The notes beneath the pieces are model-generated. The model made no database searches, was not told where the DNA came from, and saw only the letters and a program-made list of their open reading frames with translations. A stretch of DNA of 64,000 nucleotides, from positions 62,001-126,000 of the forward strand of contig NZ_MVFY01000013.1 in assembly GCF_002042885.1 (NCBI RefSeq), in the 5' to 3' direction. Made by a program: the position numbers and the translations under genes. How positions within the stretch are numbered: position 1 is the stretch's first letter; every line of letters begins with the position of its first letter. Positions 58,016 to 64,000 of this stretch are shown here, one piece after another. Origin of the DNA: Citrobacter portucalensis (GTDB lineage Bacteria > Pseudomonadota > Gammaproteobacteria > Enterobacterales > Enterobacteriaceae).

Positions 58016-59389
58016 TTAAATCACCCGCGAGAATTGCTGCATCCGCGCTTTCTGGCGCAGATACGCATCGAAGCACATGCAAATATTACGGATCAGCAGA
58101 CGGCCCTTCGGCGTGACCTGAATCCCCTTCTCATCGACATCCACCAGCCCATCCTTCGCCAGCGGTGCCAGCAGTTTCAGGTCTTCGGCAAAATAGTCAG
58201 CGAAGTTCAGATCCCATTGCTGTTCCACAGCGGCATAGTCGAGGCGGAAGTTGCAGATCAGGAGCTTGATAACATCCCGACGAATGCAGTCGTCACGGGT
58301 CAGGGCAATTCCGCGCCACAGCGCGTCCCCCTGCTCGTCTACCTGCTGATAATAGCGCTTCAGCTCTTTCTGGTTCTGCGCGTAGTTGTCACCAATCATA
58401 CTAATGGCTGACACGCCCATTCCCAGCAGATCGGTATCACCCTGGGTGGTATAACCCTGGAAATTACGATGCAGCACACCCTTGCGTTGAGCAATGGCCA
58501 GTTCGTCATCCGGGCGGGCAAAGTGATCCATGCCAATGAACTGATAGCCAGTTTCGGTCAGTGAAGAGATGGTTTCCTGCAGGATATCCAGCTTATGCTG
58601 CGCGCTGGGCAGGTCGGCATCTTTAATTTTGCGCTGAGCGGCAAACAGCGTCGGCAGGTGCGCGTAGTTAAAGACACTCAGTCGGTCTGGATTCAGCTCA
58701 GCAACGCGTTTCAGGGTGAAGGCGAAACTTTCCGGCGTCTGTTTTGGCAAACCATAAATCAGATCGATATTCGTCGAGGTAAAGCCAATCTCACGCGCAT
58801 GATTCAGCAGCGCAAAGATGAATTCCTCATCCTGCTCACGGTTCACCAGGCGCTGAACTTCCTTATTGAAGTCCTGCACCCCCATGCTCAGGCGGTTAAA
58901 ACCTTCAGCGCGTAAATGATCGAGCACATCCAGCTCAATTTCACGCGGATCCACTTCGATCGAGATTTCAGCGTCGTCGTTAAAGTTAAAGTTGCCACGC
59001 AGCAGCGACATCAAACGACTGATTTGCGCTTTATTCAGGTACGTAGGCGTGCCGCCGCCCCAGTGCAGCTGACTGACATGACGTCCGGCGAACAGCGGTG
59101 CGCGATGAATAATTTCTTGTTCTAAGACATCGAGGTATTGATCGGCTTTATGCTGCTGGCGAGTCACGACCTTGTTACAGCCGCAGAAGTAGCACAGCTT
59201 GTGGCAGAACGGAATGTGAACGTACAGCGAGAGAGGACGCTCAGGATAACGCGCCACGGCCTTTAGAAATGCCTCAGTGCCGTAGTCTTCAGAAAACTCC
59301 AGCGCGGTCGGGTACGAGGTATATCGTGGCCCGGAATAGTTATATTTCTGGATCAGGGCCAGGTCCCAGTCTATTAACTGCTCTGACAT
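58016..59389 (-). CDS. hemN: Oxygen-independent coproporphyrinogen III oxidase
   Basis: 457 residues, radical SAM enzyme, E. coli length. It converts coproporphyrinogen III to protoporphyrinogen IX without oxygen, in haem synthesis. The radical SAM cysteines Cys62, Cys66 and Cys69 lie in FCHKLCYFCGCN. The SAM-binding GGGTPTYLN and the C-terminal KGRLLIRNICMCFD trip-wire region are intact. The ATG at 59389 has AGGAG five bases upstream; a GTG two codons earlier overlaps that site. A 57-codon frame ends at a TGA two bases before this ATG. Confidence 0.97.
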   Translation of the reverse strand: MSEQLIDWDLALIQKYNYSGPRYTSYPTALEFSEDYGTEAFLKAVARYPERPLSLYVHIPFCHKLCYFCGCNKVVTRQQHKADQYLDVLEQEIIHRAPLFAGRHVSQLHWGGGTPTYLNKAQISRLMSLLRGNFNFNDDAEISIEVDPREIELDVLDHLRAEGFNRLSMGVQDFNKEVQRLVNREQDEEFIFALLNHAREIGFTSTNIDLIYGLPKQTPESFAFTLKRVAELNPDRLSVFNYAHLPTLFAAQRKIKDADLPSAQHKLDILQETISSLTETGYQFIGMDHFARPDDELAIAQRKGVLHRNFQGYTTQGDTDLLGMGVSAISMIGDNYAQNQKELKRYYQQVDEQGDALWRGIALTRDDCIRRDVIKLLICNFRLDYAAVEQQWDLNFADYFAEDLKLLAPLAKDGLVDVDEKGIQVTPKGRLLIRNICMCFDAYLRQKARMQQFSRVI

Positions 59390-59391
59390 GC

Positions 59392-59565
59392 TCACTCCTT
59401 CCGATGGCGTCTCTGGCGGGTACGGCGTACCGACTTAACCCCAGTACGGGTGATAAGTCGGTTGCGCAGCCACTTCTGTCGCCGCGACAACCGCTGTAGT
59501 TTAACGAATAACCACACCAGATAACATATAACCGGAAGGGTTATAAGCAGGACGGGAAGACCCAC
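59392..59565 (-). CDS. Possible 57-residue membrane protein between yihI and hemN
   Basis: On the minus strand a GTG at 59565 opens a 57-codon frame 12 bases after the yihI stop codon and in phase with it. It closes with TGA two bases before the hemN ATG, so hemN's AGGAG lies inside its last codons. The protein has one hydrophobic segment (about 3-21, LPVLLITLPVICYLVWLFV) followed by a strongly basic tail (KLQRLSRRQKWLRNRL and on to HRKE), the layout of a single-pass inner-membrane protein with a cytoplasmic C-terminus. The start has no strong ribosome site. I do not recall an annotated gene here in E. coli. Confidence 0.5.
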   Translation of the reverse strand: MGLPVLLITLPVICYLVWLFVKLQRLSRRQKWLRNRLITRTGVKSVRRTRQRRHRKE

Positions 59566-59577
59566 GGTGTAAAACCG

Positions 59578-60087
59578 TTAGTTGCCGCCTTTCAGCAGGC
59601 GCATCATGTCTTCCTGCTTTTCTTCTTCTTCCTCTTCTTCCTCGTCATCGTAAGAAAGACCCAGCTTTTGCATCAGCTCATCGATGCGATCCAGCTTGGC
59701 ATCAACCCAGGACTGATCTTCCGCGCTCAGGGTTTCTCCTGCTTCAAGACGCTCCAGCAGCGCATCCAGGCGCTCATCCGTTTCCAGTAAATCCAACTCA
59801 GCCTGTGGTGAAAGCATAGGTTTCTCACTCTTCGGTTTGTGCTGTTTGGTGACTTTTTCGGTCACGCCCAATGGAATGGGGGTTTTGCTGCCAATACGAG
59901 GATCTTTTTGCTTATTTTGGTTTCCGCCACCAGATGCGCCTTCGCTACCGGACGCACGGCTACCTGCCGCATGACCACGGTGTTTTTTCTGGCGCTTACG
60001 GTCGCGAGCTTCCTGGTTAATTTCTTCGCGTGTTTTACGACGCGCTTTTGCAGGACCTTTACCGCGTGGTGTAGAAGTTGGTTTCAT
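59578..60087 (-). CDS. yihI: Der GTPase-activating protein YihI
   Basis: 169 residues, same length as E. coli YihI. It stimulates GTP hydrolysis by the ribosome-assembly GTPase Der. The N-terminal half is very basic and low-complexity ([26 protein letters not shown] and on), followed by the conserved [10 protein letters not shown] and [26 protein letters not shown] core. It ends in an acidic run of eight Glu before the KQEDMMRLL end. The second of two adjacent ATGs (60087) matches the E. coli start. Upstream lies csrC on the same strand. Confidence 0.95.
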   Translation of the reverse strand: MKPTSTPRGKGPAKARRKTREEINQEARDRKRQKKHRGHAAGSRASGSEGASGGGNQNKQKDPRIGSKTPIPLGVTEKVTKQHKPKSEKPMLSPQAELDLLETDERLDALLERLEAGETLSAEDQSWVDAKLDRIDELMQKLGLSYDDEEEEEEEEKQEDMMRLLKGGN

Positions 60088-60150
60088 CATGATTCGTCTT
60101 TGGCTGTTTTTATTCAGTATATAATTGCGCCGGAATCTAGCAGAAATAAA

Positions 60151-60392
60151 GAAAAAAGGCGACAGAGTAATCTGTCGCCTTTTTTCCTGACTCTCAACCC
60201 TTACGGGCTCTACAATCCCTGTTGGCTATCAACACACCCTGTTTTTCCCTTAGCCTCTAACATTCCGTGTTGTTTCCATTTCCTTTTATTAACGTCTCCG
60301 GACGTTTGTCTTCCTGACAATCCTGTGTCTTCGCCTCCTGGCGCTCCTGACCCTCATCCTGAGTCGTCTATCCTTTCAGCTTCCTCGCTATG
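60151..60392 (-). ncRNA. csrC: CsrC sRNA, antagonist of CsrA
   Basis: On the minus strand a region upstream of yihI reads ATAGCGAGGAAGCTGAAAGG and onward, with many GGA motifs (AGGATGAGGG, CAGGAGCG, CAGGAGGCG, CAGGATTG, CAGGAAGAC, CCGGAGACG). It ends in the terminator AAAAGGCGACAGA / TCTGTCGCC plus T-run (60152-60186). This matches E. coli CsrC in place, strand and pattern. It sequesters the carbon-storage regulator CsrA through its GGA loops. The middle part differs from E. coli. The 5' end is set by similarity and could be off by a few bases. Confidence 0.88.
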
Positions 60393-60651
60393 GACGCTAC
60401 TTTACCGTTTTGGTTTAAACGTACAAGTAACCTGGGTAACAATTTCTGATTTTAAGAATAGCGCCCAAATGTAACCATATGATTTATTTTAGTTCTGTCA
60501 ATTTTTACTCTGTCATCTCGTATAGAAACTGTCGGCAATGTCTCACAAAGCGCGAGGTTTTTACTTACACAGCCCACTCGTCGAAAAACCAGCCTTTTGC
60601 TGGGGTTCAGGTATAATCGCTGCAAAGCCCTGATTGATGGAGAGGACTGCT
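60393..60651. promoter_or_regulatory. csrC-engB divergent upstream region
   Basis: This 259-base gap lies between divergent csrC and engB. TATAAT at 60612-60617 is a good -10 element for engB. The rest should hold the csrC promoter, which in E. coli is UvrY-dependent; I did not identify the site and see no further gene. Confidence 0.6.
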
Positions 60652-61284
60652 TTGACTAACTTGAATTATCAACAGACGCACTTTGTAATGAGTGCGCCTG
60701 ATATTCGCCACTTACCTTCCGATACCGGTATCGAAGTGGCTTTTGCTGGCCGTTCCAACGCAGGCAAATCCAGTGCGCTAAATACCCTGACGAATCAAAA
60801 AGGTCTGGCGCGTACATCTAAAACGCCGGGTCGTACTCAGCTCATCAACCTGTTTGAAGTCGTTGACGGCAAACGCCTGGTCGATTTGCCAGGATACGGT
60901 TATGCCGAAGTTCCAGAAGAAATGAAGCGTAAATGGCAACGCGCGCTGGCTGAATATCTGGAAAAACGTCAGAGCCTGCAAGGTCTGGTAGTGCTGATGG
61001 ATATTCGTCACCCGTTAAAAGATCTCGATCAACAGATGATCCTGTGGGCAGTTGAGAGCAACGTTCAGGTTCTGGTACTGCTGACTAAAGCAGATAAGCT
61101 GGCCAGCGGTGCACGCAAAGCGCAGCTGAATATGGTACGTGAAGCCGTACTGGCATTTAATGGTGATGTGCAGGTAGAAGCATTTTCATCGCTGAAAAAA
61201 CTGGGTGTGGACAAACTGCGGCAAAAACTGGATAGCTGGTTTAGTGAACTGGCACCGGTTGAAGAGGTGCAGGAAGAGGAATAA
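60652..61284 (+). CDS. engB: Ribosome biogenesis GTPase EngB (YihA/YsxC)
   Basis: 210 residues, essential GTPase for 50S assembly and cell division. G motifs are G1 GRSNAGKSS (about 34-42), G3 DLPGYG and G4 TKAD. It starts at TTG (60652), the E. coli start, with GGAGAGGA about five bases before it. An ATG five codons upstream (60637) has no ribosome site and lies too close to the probable transcript start set by TATAAT at 60612-60617. Confidence 0.95.
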   Translation: MTNLNYQQTHFVMSAPDIRHLPSDTGIEVAFAGRSNAGKSSALNTLTNQKGLARTSKTPGRTQLINLFEVVDGKRLVDLPGYGYAEVPEEMKRKWQRALAEYLEKRQSLQGLVVLMDIRHPLKDLDQQMILWAVESNVQVLVLLTKADKLASGARKAQLNMVREAVLAFNGDVQVEAFSSLKKLGVDKLRQKLDSWFSELAPVEEVQEEE

Positions 61285-61295
61285 CTCACCGATAT

Positions 61296-61330
61296 GCCGG
61301 ATGACGCCGCTGCGCGTCTTATCCGGCCTA
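61296..61330. repeat. REP unit after engB
   Basis: GCCGGATGACGCCGCTGCGC...TATCCGGC, one REP unit between the convergent engB and spf. Confidence 0.85.
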
Positions 61331-61360
61331 CAGCATGTGCAAAACTTTTCTTTCGCACAA

Positions 61361-61469
61361 TAAAAAACGCCCCAGTCATTACTGACTGGGGCGGCTAAAA
61401 TATTCAGCCAAATCCGATTACGTGAAGTAAAAGGTCTGAAAGATAGAACATCTTACCTCTGTACCCTAC
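61361..61469 (-). ncRNA. spf: Spot 42 sRNA
   Basis: On the minus strand the 109 bases from GTAGGGTACAGAGGTAAGAT to the terminator GCCCCAGTCA-GTAA-TGACTGGGGC plus TTTTTTA agree at every position with E. coli Spot 42 as I recall it. The Hfq-dependent RNA represses galK, sucrose/fucose/sialate uptake and other secondary carbon genes, and is itself repressed by CRP-cAMP. It sits upstream of polA in the usual place. A CRP-like TGTGATGTCCATTAGA (minus strand, about 61542-61557) lies in front of it. Confidence 0.98.
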
Positions 61470-61617
61470 GAGAATAACTTTACTCTTTTTTGAGCAGCTC
61501 AGAAAGCACTTTTTGTAATTTTTTTTCATTCCTTACATAGGGAATTCTAATGGACATCACAAAAAGCTCTCTCTTATGTTGCTTAGTTACGAAATAGGAG
61601 CGTTATTAAGTAAACCC

Positions 61618-64000
61618 TTAGTGCGCCTGATCCCAGTTTTCACCACTCCCGACTTCCACCAGCAACGGCACGTCAATCTGAGTCTCGTTTTCCATCAGTT
61701 GGTGGATCTTTTTGGAGACGCTTTCCAGATCATCTTTGTGCACTTCAAACACCAGTTCATCGTGTACCTGCATGATCATGCGCACGCGCGGTTGCTCGGT
61801 TTGCAGCCATCCATCCACGGCAATCATGGCTCGTTTGATAATGTCTGCAGCAGTTCCCTGCATCGGGGCGTTAATGGCCGCACGTTCAGCACCAGCGCGA
61901 CGAGCACCATTACTGGATTTAATATCCGGTAAATAGAGACGGCGACCTTCCAGCGTTTCTACATAGCCTTGCTCTTTCGCCTGCGCGCGGGTGCGTTCCA
62001 TGTATTCCAACACACCAGGGTAGCGTTCAAAGTAGAGATCCATGTACTTCTGTGCTTCTTTGCGCGGAATATTCAACTGGCGCGCCAAACCAAAGGCGCT
62101 CATCCCGTAGATCAAACCGAAGTTAATGGCTTTAGCGCTGCGGCGTTGCTCGCTGGTCACAGAATCAAGCGGTAAACCAAAGACTTCTGCCGCCGTTGCG
62201 CGGTGAATGTCTTTCCCTTCGGCAAACGCGGTAAGCAGACCTTTATCACGTGAAAGGTGCGCCATGATACGCAGTTCAATCTGTGAGTAGTCCGCAGAGA
62301 CAATCAGGTAGTCTTCTGGCGCAATGAACGCCTGACGAATACGACGACCTTCATCATTACGTACCGGGATGTTTTGCAGGTTTGGATCCGTTGAAGACAA
62401 GCGCCCGGTGGCAGTAACCGCCTGATGGTAGGAGGTGTGCACGCGCCCGGTTTTCTTGTTAATCATCAACGGAAGCTTATCCGTATAGGTCGACTTCAGT
62501 TTTGCTAAACCACGATATTCCAGGATCACTTTCGGCAATGGGTAATCCAGCGCGAGCTCTTCCAGTACCTCTTCCGACGTTGATGGCGCGCCGCCAGGGG
62601 TTTTCTTCAACGGCTTAATACCCTGCTTTTCAAACAGGATAGTTTGCAGTTGCTTAGTGGAAGAGAGGTTAAACGCTTCTCCGGCGATCTCGTGCGCTTT
62701 TTGCTCCAGCTCATTCAAACGCAGCGTCAGCTCTTCTGAATGCTTGTGCAGAACAGCCGGATCGATTTTCACACCGTTGCGCTCAACGCGAGACAAAACC
62801 GGCACCAGCGGCATATCGATATTTTCAAAGACGTTCAACGGCCCTTTATGCTGCTGCAATTCTGGCCACATTTTCAGATGCAGCTGTAGCGTAACGTCGG
62901 CGTCTTCCGCAGCGTAACGGCCAGCCTCTTCCAGTGCTATCTGGTTAAAGGTCAGCTGGTTTTTGCCTTTTCCGGCGATCTCTTCAAAGGTGATGGTTTT
63001 ATGTTTCAGCCAGCGGTCCGACAGGCTGTCCATATCGTGTCGTCCAGCGACGCTGTTAAGAATGTAGGATTCGAGCATGGTGTCAAAGGTGATGCCGCGC
63101 AGCTCGATGCCATAGTTCGCCAGGATGCCGCGATCGTACTTCAGATTTTGCCCGACTTTGTGCGCGTTCTCATCTTCCAGCAGCGGCTTTAGCAGCTCCA
63201 GCGCACGGTCGCGCGCGATCTGGTCAGGGGCATCCAGGTAATCGTGGGCAACAGGAACATACGCCGCCACACCCGGTTCAATGGCAAAAGACAGGCCAAC
63301 CAGATTCGCGGAAATGTTGTCCAGGCTGTCAGTTTCAGTATCGAAGGCAAAGACAGGTGCTTTTTTCAGCTTAGCGATCCACTCTTCCAGCGTCGCTTCG
63401 TCCAGAATCGTCACATAGTTTTCATACGAAAGAACCGTGGCCGGCTCCTCAGGCGTTTCATCGACGACAATAGTTTCTTGCGGTTTTGCCGCCGGCTTCG
63501 TCCCTTTCGCCTGTAGCCATTTACCCGCTTCAACGTCGGTAACCCAACGTTTAAATTCATACTGTTTAAACAGGCCAAGCAGTTCTTCTGCAGCGGGCTG
63601 ACGCACTTCCAGCTGCTCACAGGTCAATTCCAGCTCAACATCGGTTTTGATGGTAGCCAATTGATAAGAGAGGTACGCCACCTCTTTGTTCTGCTCAAGT
63701 TTGCCCGCCATGGTTTTCGCACCACGGAAGGTCAGCCCCGCTATTTTGTCTGATTCGGCATAGAGGGTATCCAGCCCACCCAGCCCCTGCAGCAGTGCCT
63801 GAGCGGTTTTTTCGCCTACGCCTGGAACGCCAGGAATGTTATCTGAGGAGTCACCCATTAGCGCCAGGAAATCGATGATCAGTTCCGGCGGGACGCCGTA
63901 CTTATTTACCACTTCATCCGGGCCGAGGATCGTATTGGTCATGGTGTTGATAAGGGTGATATTCGGCGTCACCAACTGAGCCATATCTTTATCACCGGTG
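61618..64000 (-). CDS. polA: DNA polymerase I, 5' part outside window
   Basis: About 793 C-terminal residues of a ~928-residue enzyme; the first ~137 residues lie beyond the right edge. The visible part covers the rest of the 5' nuclease domain ([18 protein letters not shown], helix-hairpin-helix), the 3'-5' exonuclease domain ([21 protein letters not shown]) and the polymerase domain: motif [12 protein letters not shown], motif [15 protein letters not shown] and motif [12 protein letters not shown]. It fills gaps and removes RNA primers during replication and repair. The reading frame is intact to the window end. Confidence 0.98.
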   Translation of the reverse strand, partial: TGDKDMAQLVTPNITLINTMTNTILGPDEVVNKYGVPPELIIDFLALMGDSSDNIPGVPGVGEKTAQALLQGLGGLDTLYAESDKIAGLTFRGAKTMAGKLEQNKEVAYLSYQLATIKTDVELELTCEQLEVRQPAAEELLGLFKQYEFKRWVTDVEAGKWLQAKGTKPAAKPQETIVVDETPEEPATVLSYENYVTILDEATLEEWIAKLKKAPVFAFDTETDSLDNISANLVGLSFAIEPGVAAYVPVAHDYLDAPDQIARDRALELLKPLLEDENAHKVGQNLKYDRGILANYGIELRGITFDTMLESYILNSVAGRHDMDSLSDRWLKHKTITFEEIAGKGKNQLTFNQIALEEAGRYAAEDADVTLQLHLKMWPELQQHKGPLNVFENIDMPLVPVLSRVERNGVKIDPAVLHKHSEELTLRLNELEQKAHEIAGEAFNLSSTKQLQTILFEKQGIKPLKKTPGGAPSTSEEVLEELALDYPLPKVILEYRGLAKLKSTYTDKLPLMINKKTGRVHTSYHQAVTATGRLSSTDPNLQNIPVRNDEGRRIRQAFIAPEDYLIVSADYSQIELRIMAHLSRDKGLLTAFAEGKDIHRATAAEVFGLPLDSVTSEQRRSAKAINFGLIYGMSAFGLARQLNIPRKEAQKYMDLYFERYPGVLEYMERTRAQAKEQGYVETLEGRRLYLPDIKSSNGARRAGAERAAINAPMQGTAADIIKRAMIAVDGWLQTEQPRVRMIMQVHDELVFEVHKDDLESVSKKIHQLMENETQIDVPLLVEVGSGENWDQAH

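Noticed and set aside
60637-60652. ATG at 60637 as the engB start
   Set aside because: No ribosome site precedes it and it is close to the expected transcript start; TTG at 60652 has a good site and gives the family length.
61361-61469. Spot 42 as a source of novelty
   Set aside because: The sequence agrees with the E. coli RNA at every position I could compare.
61618-64000. polA lacking an N-terminus considered as a truncated gene
   Set aside because: The frame is open to the window edge and continues into the missing region; the truncation is due to the window.

Overview
The window is chromosomal DNA from a member of the Enterobacteriaceae close to Escherichia, Salmonella and Citrobacter. 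The evidence is gene order (sbp-pfkA-fieF-cpxPRA, kdgT-sodA-rhaT-rhaRS-rhaBAD, fdhD-fdoGHI-fdhE, fabY-dtd-yihY-yihX, the yih sulfoquinovose cluster, typA-glnALG-hemN-yihI-csrC-engB-spf-polA), near-identical core proteins, a Spot 42 gene that agrees base for base with the E. coli sequence as I remember it, and REP elements in many gaps. A lactaldehyde reductase-like gene inside the rha operon and several accessory genes absent from E. coli K-12 at these places suggest Citrobacter or a near relative; the genus is an inference.

Layout. 1-5000: partial SLC13-type transporter, cdh, sbp, pfkA and fieF, all on the minus strand. 5000-6360: a two-gene insert, an HExxH metallopeptidase-like protein and a lipoprotein resembling a type VI secretion effector/immunity pair. 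It is bounded by two related copies of the CpxQ terminator region. 6300-9120: cpxP with its 3' sRNA CpxQ, divergent from cpxRA. 9127-12175: a yihLMN-like cassette (GntR regulator, TIM-barrel isomerase, MFS permease), which in E. coli K-12 lies beside typA. 12396-16000: yiiM, a DapA-superfamily aldolase convergent with kdgT (each with a KdgR-type operator), and sodA.

16288-24700: L-rhamnose uptake, regulation and catabolism (rhaT, rhaR, rhaS, rhaBAD, fucO-like, rhaM). 24755-27860: accessory genes (HTH-cupin regulator divergent from azlCD, a DUF1471 protein, a Crp/Fnr-like regulator, a YgjV-like membrane protein). 27825-34380: formate dehydrogenase O with an in-frame UGA selenocysteine codon, plus its maturation genes. 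34423-36740: a small island with a HigBA-2-like toxin-antitoxin pair, an alpha/beta hydrolase and a ParDE-like pair. 36744-39630: fabY, dtd, yihY, yihX.

39735-51272: the complete sulfoglycolytic cluster. Regulator csqR and kinase yihV diverge from yihUTSRQPO-ompL, covering uptake, sulfoquinovosidase, isomerase, kinase, aldolase and sulfolactaldehyde reductase; all key catalytic residues I could check are present. 51341-64000: typA, glnALG with NtrC and sigma-54 sites, small protein yshB, hemN, a possible unannotated 57-residue membrane protein, yihI, sRNA csrC, engB, sRNA spf, and polA, which runs off the right edge.

The most interesting items are the orphan effector/immunity-like insert with its duplicated CpxQ-like hairpin, the paired KdgR-type operators around the aldolase and kdgT, the 57-codon frame fitted exactly between yihI and hemN, and the two toxin-antitoxin modules flanking a hydrolase.
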